Shown: positions 1 through 4,306 of the stretch, in pieces
Layout: the number at the start of each line of letters is the position of its first letter
Numbering within the stretch: the stretch's first letter is position 1
NCBI GenBank assembly: GCA_025965755.1
Contig: JAOPWI010000110.1
Span: 1 to 5,603, forward strand
Length of the DNA: 5,603 bases
Direction: 5' to 3'
From: Frankiales bacterium
Lineage (GTDB): Bacteria > Actinomycetota > Actinomycetes > Mycobacteriales > SCTD01
Notes under the pieces: model-generated
Databases searched by the model: none
The model's input: the letters and a program-made list of their open reading frames with translations, nothing else
What the model was told of the DNA's origin: nothing
Program-made: the position numbers and the translations under genes

Positions 1-498
1 GAGGACGGCGACCCGGGGCAGGCGGCGGAGGCGCTGGCCGGCTCGCGGGCGGCCCAGAGCGGGCTCGACTCCTGGGCGGAGGCGCTGGACGCCGGCCGCG
101 ACATCAGCCGACTGTCCCCGCTGCGGCGCGACGGAGGCGCGACCTACGACCGCCTCAGCCGGCTGCAGGTGGGCGTCGACCGGGCGACCCGCAACCTGCG
201 CGTGCTGGCCCGCCGGGTGGTGTTCTCGCTCGAGACCGACGAGCAGCTGCCGGCCGGCGTCGTGGTCGAGCTGCGCCGGCTGGCCGATGTGCTGGACGTG
301 CTGCGCCACGACCCGGAGGGCGAGCCGCCGGCCGAGCTGCTGGCCCTGGCGGCCGAGCTCGACCCGGACGCCCTGGGCACGACAGGGCTGAGCGCCAGCG
401 TCGTCGTGGCGCAGCTGCGGTCAGCGGTGGTCGACCTGCTGGTGGCGACCGGAACGTCGGTCCCGCAGGCGCGGGCCGCGCTGCCGCCGCTGCACTAG
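1..498 (+). CDS. FUSC / aromatic acid exporter-like protein, C-terminal part (5' truncated by window edge)
   Basis: The reading frame is open from the first base to the TAG at 496-498 and gives 165 residues of the C-terminus of a longer protein. No membrane segment is visible. The visible part is a charged, Leu/Ala-rich, mostly helical tail. Near residues 52-74 it contains a stretch beginning RLQVGVDRATRNLRVLARR, followed by alternating acidic and leucine-rich helices. Stretches of this D-R-x-T-R-N-L-R-V-L-A-R-R type are characteristic of the cytoplasmic C-terminal region of actinobacterial FUSC/ArAE (aromatic acid exporter) membrane proteins, which are thought to move organic acids or related compounds. 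The family call rests on recognition of this tail only; the transmembrane half lies outside the window. The stop overlaps the stop of the convergent downstream gene in a shared CTAG. Confidence 0.6.
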   Translation, partial: EDGDPGQAAEALAGSRAAQSGLDSWAEALDAGRDISRLSPLRRDGGATYDRLSRLQVGVDRATRNLRVLARRVVFSLETDEQLPAGVVVELRRLADVLDVLRHDPEGEPPAELLALAAELDPDALGTTGLSASVVVAQLRSAVVDLLVATGTSVPQARAALPPLH

Positions 499-809
499 AC
501 GCGTACGCGCCGGTCCCCGCGGTCGGCCAGCACGTGTGCCGCCAGGCCGGTGGCGGCGGCGACCGTGAGAACGGCCGGCCAGGCGCCGATCTGCTTGGCC
601 AGCGGGTGGGAGACCCCGAAGGCGCCCAGATAGGTGCCGAGCAGCAGCGCCGCGCGGCCGTTGCCGGCCTCCTGGCGCCACAGCGTGGTGCACAGGACGC
701 CGCCGGCGGCGAGCACGACGCCGGCGAGCGGCCGCTGCCCGGTGGCCACGCCGGTGGCGTAGCCGGCGACGAGCGAGCCGGCGGACAGGACGGAGGTGGG
801 AAGCGCCAT
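495..809 (-). CDS. small four-helix membrane protein, unknown function
   Basis: The product has 104 residues and starts at ATG 809. Four hydrophobic stretches are visible at about residues 7-24, 27-44, 53-71 and 77-95, with an Arg-rich C-terminus (ADRGDRRVRV) that would be cytoplasmic by the positive-inside rule. No catalytic motif is apparent, and I do not recognise a named family. It is the last gene of the (-) block, only 9 bases after the exodeoxyribonuclease stop. The AGGG of its ribosome binding site overlaps that stop codon (TAGGG), 7 bases before ATG, so translation is probably coupled. Its own stop shares CTAG with the convergent FUSC-like gene. It is likely a real small integral membrane protein; function cannot be inferred beyond that. 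Confidence 0.7.
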   Translation of the reverse strand: MALPTSVLSAGSLVAGYATGVATGQRPLAGVVLAAGGVLCTTLWRQEAGNGRAALLLGTYLGAFGVSHPLAKQIGAWPAVLTVAAATGLAAHVLADRGDRRVRV

Positions 810-818
810 GTCCCGACC

Positions 819-1565
819 CTAGAGGTCGACGTCCACCACCAGGGGGGCGTGGTCGGACGGGCCCTTGCCCTTGCGCGCCTCGCGGTCGACCCACGCGTCC
901 CGCACGGGCACCGCGGTGGTGGCGAGCACGTAGTCGATGCGCATGCCCAGGTTCTTGTGCATCATTCCGGCGCGGTAGTCCCAGTAGGTGTAGGGCACGT
1001 CGCCCTTGCCCGGCCGCGCCTGGACGTCGACGAGCCCCCAGTCGAGGAGCTCCTGCATGGCGCTGCGCTCGGCCGGCGTGACGTGGGTCGAGCCCGTGAA
1101 GACCGAGGCATCCCAGACGTCCCGGTCGGTCAGCGCCACGTTGAAGTCACCCATGATCACGAGTGGTTGGGCGGGGTCGAAGCGGTCCAGCCGGGCTCGC
1201 AGGGACCTGAACCACGCGAGCTTGTACGCGTAGTGCGGGTCGTCCAGGGACCGCCCGTTCGGGACGTAGACGCAGGTCACGTGCAGCGGCCCGCACTGGG
1301 CCGAGGCCAGCCGGGGCTCCGGGTGGCCCTCGTGCACCAGCTCGACCCGCTCCAGCCCGACCCTGGACAGCACGGCCACGCCGTTCCAGCGCCCGTCGCC
1401 CGCGTGCGCGACCTCGTACCCCAGGGAGGCGACGTCGGCGACCGGGAACGTCGCGGTCTTGGTCTCCTGCAGGGCGACGACGTCCGGGGCGTTCTCCTCC
1501 AGCCAGGGGAGCAGCCGGGGCAGCCGGGCGGTGACGGAGTTGACGTTCCAGGTGACGAGGCGCAC
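819..1565 (-). CDS. xth: exodeoxyribonuclease III (AP endonuclease, EEP superfamily)
   Basis: This protein of 248 residues is a Mg-dependent 3'-5' exonuclease and apurinic/apyrimidinic endonuclease of base excision repair. All landmark motifs of the ExoIII branch are intact: WNVNS at 6-10 (N7), LQETK at 32-36 (metal ligand E34), YVPNG at 100-104 (Y100), GDFNVA at 139-144 (D140, N142), MRIDYVL at 208-214 (D211) and the terminal SDHAPL at 237-242 (D238/H239). Spacing and length are normal for the family, so it should be active. The start must be GTG at 1565: an in-frame stop lies two codons upstream (1569-1571) with no other start between. Only a weak Shine-Dalgarno is visible (GGA about 9 bases upstream). 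The gene begins 13 bases after the regulator stop and is probably co-transcribed with it, but a functional link between the two is not evident. Confidence 0.95.
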   Translation of the reverse strand: MRLVTWNVNSVTARLPRLLPWLEENAPDVVALQETKTATFPVADVASLGYEVAHAGDGRWNGVAVLSRVGLERVELVHEGHPEPRLASAQCGPLHVTCVYVPNGRSLDDPHYAYKLAWFRSLRARLDRFDPAQPLVIMGDFNVALTDRDVWDASVFTGSTHVTPAERSAMQELLDWGLVDVQARPGKGDVPYTYWDYRAGMMHKNLGMRIDYVLATTAVPVRDAWVDREARKGKGPSDHAPLVVDVDL

Positions 1566-1578
1566 GGATCATTGTCCG

Positions 1579-2547
1579 TCAGAGCCAGCCGCGGCGCGCC
1601 GCCTCCACCCCGGCCTGGAAGCGGGTGCCGGCGCCCAGCTCCTCCATGAGGCGGGCGGCGTCGCGGCGCACGGTGCGCAGGCCCACACCCAGCTGGCGCG
1701 ACACCGCCTCGTCCTGGATGCCGGCGGCGAGCAGCTCGAGCAGCCGGCGGTCACGGGGCGAGAGCGGGTCGCCCTCGGCGCGCAGCGAGGCGCTGAACAG
1801 CGGCTCGGCCGCGTCCCAGGCCAGTTCGAACAGCTGAACGAAGGCCGCCACGATCGACGGTGACCACACGACGTGCGCGCCCCGGTCCAGGTGGGCCTGC
1901 TCCAGCGGGATCACGCCGACCCGGCGGTCGATGACGACCAGCGTCATGGGCGGCCGCTCCAGCACGCGGTACTCGTCGGCGACCGCCGAGCCCTCCAGCG
2001 CGTAGGCCATCAGGTGGTCGGCGTCGCGGATGGAGGCGGGGTAGATGGTCCGGCTCCGCGCGCCGCGGGCCCAGGAGCGCTGGTCGCGGGCGCGCAGGGC
2101 GGGGACGTCCTCGGGCCGGTAGGACGCCGTCACCCCGATCGTCAGCAGCTCGTGCGTGGCGCCGGCGGCCAGCTCGTCCAGCCGCGCCTCGAGGGCCGGA
2201 ATCGTCTCGATCCGCTCCACCTCGACCGGGGCGGCGCTGTGGGTGAGCCCGGTGACGTACAGCTCGACCAGGTCGGTGATCTCGCGCCGGGCGCGGGCCA
2301 GCTGCTCCTGGCGCGCGTCCAGCGCGCGCTGCTCCTCGGCCAGCGCGCGGCTGGTCACGGAGTCGGGCCGCTCCGCCACGTGGCCGCCGGTGTCCGGCCG
2401 GCGGCGCACGAGCCCGGCCGCGACCAGCCGGGCGAGCGCCTGGCGGACCTGCGGGGACTCCGGCTCCCGGACGTGGTCCTCCGGGCGCCGCAGCAGGGCG
2501 CGGTAGACGGCCAGCGTCGGCTCGTCGAGGTCCAGCAGCTGCTGCAC
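1579..2547 (-). CDS. TrmB-LuxR type transcriptional regulator (N-terminal winged helix, C-terminal LuxR HTH)
   Basis: From GTG 2547 the protein has 322 residues. Residues 3-60 look like a TrmB-type winged helix (DEPTLAVYRALLRRPED ... ALARLVAAGLVRRR). Residues 66-98 form an Arg/Glu/Ala-rich probable coiled coil. Residues 108-250 form a mixed alpha/beta middle region that ends in a hydrophobic segment (VAAFVQLFELAWDAAEPLF), like the effector-sensing region of related actinobacterial proteins. Residues 260-322 are a LuxR/GerE HTH (LSPRDRRLLELLAAG ... VSRQLGVGLRTVRRDAARLMEELG). No receiver domain or ATPase is present. GTG 2547 is preferred over the longer frame from ATG 2646 because AGGGGG lies 7 bases upstream of it, and the 33-residue extension would be composition-poor and read through the promoter region. 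The gene is transcribed divergently from the heptapeptide cassette and MFS gene, so it is the obvious candidate regulator of both. The ligand is unknown. Confidence 0.85.
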   Translation of the reverse strand: MQQLLDLDEPTLAVYRALLRRPEDHVREPESPQVRQALARLVAAGLVRRRPDTGGHVAERPDSVTSRALAEEQRALDARQEQLARARREITDLVELYVTGLTHSAAPVEVERIETIPALEARLDELAAGATHELLTIGVTASYRPEDVPALRARDQRSWARGARSRTIYPASIRDADHLMAYALEGSAVADEYRVLERPPMTLVVIDRRVGVIPLEQAHLDRGAHVVWSPSIVAAFVQLFELAWDAAEPLFSASLRAEGDPLSPRDRRLLELLAAGIQDEAVSRQLGVGLRTVRRDAARLMEELGAGTRFQAGVEAARRGWL

Positions 2548-2554
2548 CGGTCCG

Positions 2555-2560
2555 CCCCCT
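2555..2560 (-). promoter_or_regulatory. ribosome binding site deciding the regulator start
   Basis: On the (-) strand this reads AGGGGG, 7 bases before the GTG at 2547. It is the best Shine-Dalgarno match in the region and supports the 322-residue form of the regulator over the 355-residue reading from ATG 2646. Confidence 0.6.
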
Positions 2561-2587
2561 TCGGTTGCGCAGTGTGCGTTCTTGAGG

Positions 2588-2617
2588 ACTCTAGGTGGCA
2601 ACTTGCTGCCATGGCAG
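2588..2617 (-). promoter_or_regulatory. candidate promoter of the regulator operon
   Basis: On the (-) strand, CTGCCA (2612-2617) and TAGAGT (2588-2593) are separated by 18 bases and resemble sigma-70-type -35 and -10 boxes (TANNNT). They would give a leader of about 35-40 bases before GTG 2547. The -35 match is only partial, so this is a guess based on position and -10 form. The inverted repeats at 2596-2617 fall between and over these boxes. Confidence 0.3.
2596..2617. promoter_or_regulatory. nested inverted repeats, candidate operator
   Basis: Three overlapping dyads sit here: TGGCA/TGCCA arms (2596-2600 and 2607-2611), GCAA-C-TTGC (2598-2606), and a perfect 12-bp palindrome CTGCCATGGCAG (2606-2617). 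TGGCAG recurs at 2637-2642. Position between the divergent regulator and the peptide cassette suggests an operator for the regulator, possibly autoregulatory. No binding motif for this regulator family is known to me, so the assignment is inferred from symmetry and position alone. Confidence 0.4.
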
Positions 2618-2703
2618 ACAGTTCCGACGCAATCACTGGCAGTCACCCGTTCGAGGCATCAAGGTGTCCCCCAGCAGGACAGGGCGCACGTCGGATCGGC
2701 CGA

Positions 2704-2727
2704 ATGCGCGGCCCCCGGCCCCGTCCC
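2704..2727 (+). pseudogene. possible decayed fourth heptapeptide copy
   Basis: ATGCGCGGC at 2704 repeats exactly the first nine bases of the first two intact micro-ORFs, encoding Met-Arg-Gly, and starts 67 bases before the first intact copy, matching the 65- and 66-base spacing of the others. After MRG the resemblance ends: the next codons give PRPRP, with no Trp at position 6 and no stop at codon 8. Only a weak GGA lies 8 or more bases upstream. In frame it reads on for 51 codons to the stop of the second micro-ORF at 2857-2859. It could be a degenerate copy or a chance match; spacing favours the former. Confidence 0.35.
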
Positions 2728-2758
2728 GTGCCACACGGAGCAGTTCCCCCGAGCCGAA

Positions 2759-2763
2759 CGGAG
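2759..2763 (+). promoter_or_regulatory. ribosome binding site of micro-ORF 1
   Basis: CGGAG lies 7 bases before the ATG at 2771, a normal Shine-Dalgarno position. It supports translation starting at the seven-codon ORF. Confidence 0.55.
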
Positions 2764-2770
2764 CAGCGAC

Positions 2771-2794
2771 ATGCGCGGCCGCAGCTGGAGCTAG
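2771..2794 (+). CDS. heptapeptide micro-ORF 1 (MRGRSWS)
   Basis: ATG 2771 to TAG 2792-2794 encodes only MRGRSWS. It is the first of three similar seven-codon ORFs with consensus M-R-G-[RS]-[SAT]-W-[ST]. CGGAG stands 7 bases upstream. Arg-4 is the outlier of the set, as the other copies have Ser. There is no room for a leader/core division of the usual RiPP type, so the whole peptide would be the product, a signal, or a translated regulatory leader. I do not recognise a named family. The gene is far below the size any automatic caller would report. Reality is supported by the repetition of sequence, length and ribosome binding site in the next two copies, not by this copy alone. Confidence 0.7.
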   Translation: MRGRSWS

Positions 2795-2824
2795 GAGCAC
2801 GGACCACCACCGGATCGAGCAGAC

Positions 2825-2829
2825 GGGAG
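2825..2829 (+). promoter_or_regulatory. ribosome binding site of micro-ORF 2
   Basis: GGGAG lies 6 bases before the ATG at 2836. It is a strong Shine-Dalgarno placed like those of the other two copies. Confidence 0.6.
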
Positions 2830-2835
2830 AGCCAG

Positions 2836-2859
2836 ATGCGCGGCTCCGCCTGGACCTGA
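2836..2859 (+). CDS. heptapeptide micro-ORF 2 (MRGSAWT)
   Basis: ATG 2836 to TGA 2857-2859 encodes MRGSAWT. Compared with copy 1, the MRG codons are identical, the variable positions 4-5 change to Ser-Ala, Trp-6 is invariant, and position 7 is Thr instead of Ser. The stop is TGA rather than TAG, yet the length is kept exactly. GGGAG is 6 bases upstream. It lies in a different frame from copy 1, so the copies are not parts of one repeat-containing protein. Its frame is open upstream to ATG 2704, so a 51-residue reading is possible, but the local ribosome binding site and agreement with copies 1 and 3 favour the short form. Confidence 0.7.
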   Translation: MRGSAWT

Positions 2860-2889
2860 GACAGCACCACCACCACCGGCACGAGCACA

Positions 2890-2897
2890 GAGGGGGG
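2890..2897 (+). promoter_or_regulatory. ribosome binding site of micro-ORF 3
   Basis: GAGGGGGG ends 4 bases before the ATG at 2902; its GAGG core is 8 bases away. It is the most purine-rich of the three sites and suggests the third peptide is well translated. Confidence 0.6.
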
Positions 2898-2901
2898 CGA
2901 C

Positions 2902-2925
2902 ATGCGCGGTTCCACGTGGAGCTAG
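2902..2925 (+). CDS. heptapeptide micro-ORF 3 (MRGSTWS)
   Basis: ATG 2902 to TAG 2923-2925 encodes MRGSTWS. This copy gives the strongest proof of the short start. Its frame is closed upstream by the TGA of copy 2 (2857-2859), and none of the 14 codons between is ATG, GTG or TTG, so if it is translated it must start at 2902 and be seven residues long. It uses GGT instead of GGC for Gly-3, a synonymous change, and ACG (Thr) at position 5. A strong GAGGGGGG site precedes it. It starts 66 bases after copy 2, and an 8-bp hairpin begins 18 bases after its stop. Function is unknown; the divergent regulator and the downstream MFS gene suggest a secreted or sensed product, or a leader peptide. Confidence 0.75.
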   Translation: MRGSTWS

Positions 2926-2943
2926 GACGCAGCAGTTGACAGA

Positions 2944-2963
2944 CCGTGGCGCGGACGCCACGG
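2944..2963 (+). promoter_or_regulatory. GC-rich hairpin between peptide cassette and MFS gene
   Basis: CCGTGGCG (2944-2951) and CGCCACGG (2956-2963) form a perfect 8-bp stem with the tetraloop CGGA. It starts 18 bases after the third peptide stop and ends 86 bases before the favoured MFS start. No T-run follows, so it is not a canonical intrinsic terminator. It may be a partial terminator, an mRNA 3'-end stabiliser that raises peptide mRNA over exporter mRNA, or part of an attenuator. Confidence 0.5.
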
Positions 2964-3039
2964 GAGCGCGAGCAGGTCGGGGCGAGGGGCCGCAGGACGC
3001 GGCCCCCGCCCCGCCGCCGTGCAGGCCATCGACACGTCC

Positions 3040-3044
3040 AGGAG
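3040..3044 (+). promoter_or_regulatory. ribosome binding site deciding the MFS start
   Basis: AGGAG lies 5 bases before the GTG at 3050. It is the best Shine-Dalgarno near the 5' end of the exporter gene and argues against the upstream TTG at 2936 and the downstream ATG at 3080. Confidence 0.6.
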
Positions 3045-3049
3045 ATGCC

Positions 3050-4306
3050 GTGCAGCAGCAGGCAGGATTCGCGCAGGTGATGCGGCACCGCGAGGTGCGC
3101 GCGCTGGCGCTGTCAGCCGTCCTGTCCGGCCTGGGCGACCAGATCGCCCGGGTGGCGCTGTCGGTCGCCGTGCTGCATCGCTCCGGCTCGGTGCTGCTGA
3201 CGTCGTGCGTGTACGCCGTGTCCTACCTGCCCTGGGTTCTCGGCGGCCCGGTGCTCTCGACGCTGGCCGACCGCCTGCCCGTACGCCGGGTGCTGGTCGG
3301 CTCTGACCTGTTCCGCGCGGCCACCGTCGCGCTCATGCTCGTCCCGCAGCTGCCCATCTGGTCGCTGCTGCTCCTGCTGTTCCTCACCGAGCTGGCCGCG
3401 CCGCCGTTCGAGGCCGGCCGCTCCTCGCTGCTTCCGGAGCTGCTCGAGGGCGACCTGTACGTGGCCGGCGCCGCGCTCATGGGCGCGCTGCGGCAGGCCT
3501 GCCTGTTCGCCGGGGTGGCCCTGGGCGGTGTCCTGCTCACCGTGGTCGGCCCGTCCACCGCCCTGGCCATCGACGTCGCGACGTTCCTCGTGTCGGGCTG
3601 GGTGCTGCAGCGCGGGCTGAAGGCCCGCCCGGCCACCGGCAGCGGCCCGCTGGCCTGGCGCGCCGACAGCGTCGAGGGCCTGCGGGCGGTCTTCGGCCAG
3701 CCCGGGCTGCGCCGCCTGGTCCTCGGAGCCTGGATCGCCTGCGCCGTCGCGGTGCTGCCGGAGGGCCTGGCCATCGCGTACGCCACCACGCTGAACGCCC
3801 CCTCGTACGCCGTGGCGCTGCTGCTCGCGGCCGAGCCGGCCGGCGCGGCCCTCGCCGGGCTGGCCGTGGCACGGCTGGTCCCGGCCGAGCGGCGCAACCG
3901 GCTGATGTGGCCGCTGCTCATCGGCGGCAGCGTGCCGCTGCTCGGCATGCTGGCCGCGCCGGGCATGGGGCTCGCCGCCGTCCTGCTGTTCCTGTCCGGC
4001 GCGAGCAGCGCGGGCCTGCTGCTGGTGTCCACCACCGTGGGCCGCACCGTCGATCCGGCGGTCCGGGCGCGGGTGTTCGGCATCGCGGCGAGCGGCCTGA
4101 TGGTCGCCCAGGGCATCGCCCTGCTGGCCGGCGGCGCGCTCGCCGAGCTGCTCCCGCTGCACCAGGTGATGGCGCTGGCCGGGGTGGTCGGGGTCGTCGC
4201 CGTGCTGCCGCTGGCCCTGGCCGACCGGCGCCACGTCATCGTCCTGCCGCCGGACGCGCCCCGCACGATCGTGCTCCCCGACGTGCGGGAGAGCGCCCGC
4301 GTCTAG
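3050..4306 (+). CDS. MFS transporter, DHA3-like efflux type
   Basis: From GTG 3050 the protein has 418 residues, normal for a 12-helix major facilitator. Helix 1 begins near residue 17 (RALALSAVLSGLGDQIARVALSVAVL), and alternating hydrophobic segments continue to about 390. The loop between helices 2 and 3 carries a motif-A-like GGPVLSTLADRLPVRRVL (65-82). A polar central loop (about 190-215) divides two six-helix halves, and the C-terminal tail is hydrophilic. The overall pattern, including the N-terminal GLGDQI and the FEAGRSSLLPELL stretch after helix 4, resembles the MFS_3/DHA3 proton-driven exporter group. Substrate cannot be read from sequence. Lying 124 bases after the heptapeptide cassette on the same strand, it could export those peptides or a derived compound. 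An upstream TTG (2936) would add 38 low-complexity residues and cross the hairpin, so it is less likely. The stop shares CTAG with convergent glpX. Confidence 0.88.
   Translation: MQQQAGFAQVMRHREVRALALSAVLSGLGDQIARVALSVAVLHRSGSVLLTSCVYAVSYLPWVLGGPVLSTLADRLPVRRVLVGSDLFRAATVALMLVPQLPIWSLLLLLFLTELAAPPFEAGRSSLLPELLEGDLYVAGAALMGALRQACLFAGVALGGVLLTVVGPSTALAIDVATFLVSGWVLQRGLKARPATGSGPLAWRADSVEGLRAVFGQPGLRRLVLGAWIACAVAVLPEGLAIAYATTLNAPSYAVALLLAAEPAGAALAGLAVARLVPAERRNRLMWPLLIGGSVPLLGMLAAPGMGLAAVLLFLSGASSAGLLLVSTTVGRTVDPAVRARVFGIAASGLMVAQGIALLAGGALAELLPLHQVMALAGVVGVVAVLPLALADRRHVIVLPPDAPRTIVLPDVRESARV

Larger units (their letters stand above)
2618..2770. other. intergenic region upstream of the heptapeptide cassette
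   Basis: The first clear micro-ORF lies 223 bases from the regulator start, and this is the outer part of that gap. It should contain the promoter for the (+) cassette, but I see no convincing -35/-10 pair. It holds another TGGCAG (2637-2642) and the ATGCGCGGC sequence at 2704 that may be a decayed peptide copy. Long frames that cross it on either strand have no domain resemblance and look like high-GC shadows. Confidence 0.5.
2771..2925 (+). repeat. tandem array of ~65-base heptapeptide units
   Basis: Three units start at 2771, 2836 and 2902, with a possible fourth at 2704, giving spacings of 67, 65 and 66 bases. Each unit is a 24-base ORF plus a linker of 41 or 42 bases. The two internal linkers share ACCACCACCGG followed by CGAGCA and then a purine-rich ribosome binding site. 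The array therefore arose by tandem duplication of a whole expression unit and has since diverged outside the coding part. It is not a CRISPR: the conserved portion carries start, ribosome binding site and stop signals, and units vary. Confidence 0.7.

Noticed and set aside
500..509. Palindrome CGCGTACGCG just past the first convergent junction
   Set aside because: It lies inside the end of the small membrane-protein gene, encodes its RVRV tail, lacks a loop and T-run, and such GC palindromes are common at this base composition.
534..1649. Long (+) open frame of 371 codons opposite the nuclease gene
   Set aside because: It lies antisense to an intact exodeoxyribonuclease III with all catalytic motifs. 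Its translation is Gly/Arg/Val/His-rich with no domain, typical of a high-GC shadow frame.
2548..2646. 33-residue N-terminal extension of the regulator from ATG 2646
   Set aside because: It would read through the candidate promoter and palindromes, has no domain resemblance, and the GTG at 2547 has a far better ribosome binding site.
2704..2859. A 51-residue precursor peptide ending in MRGSAWT
   Set aside because: Only copy 2 can be read this way. Copy 3 is blocked upstream by a stop with no alternative start codon, and every copy has its own ribosome binding site, so separate seven-residue products fit better.
2771..2925. CRISPR-like or structural repeat array
   Set aside because: Repeated parts carry start codons, ribosome binding sites and stops with codon-level substitution patterns; no dyad-bearing constant repeats with unique spacers and no cas genes.
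2936..2941. TTGACA, a perfect -35 box ahead of the MFS gene
   Set aside because: No TANNNT-like -10 lies 16-19 bases downstream; that region is the GC hairpin. Treated as chance.
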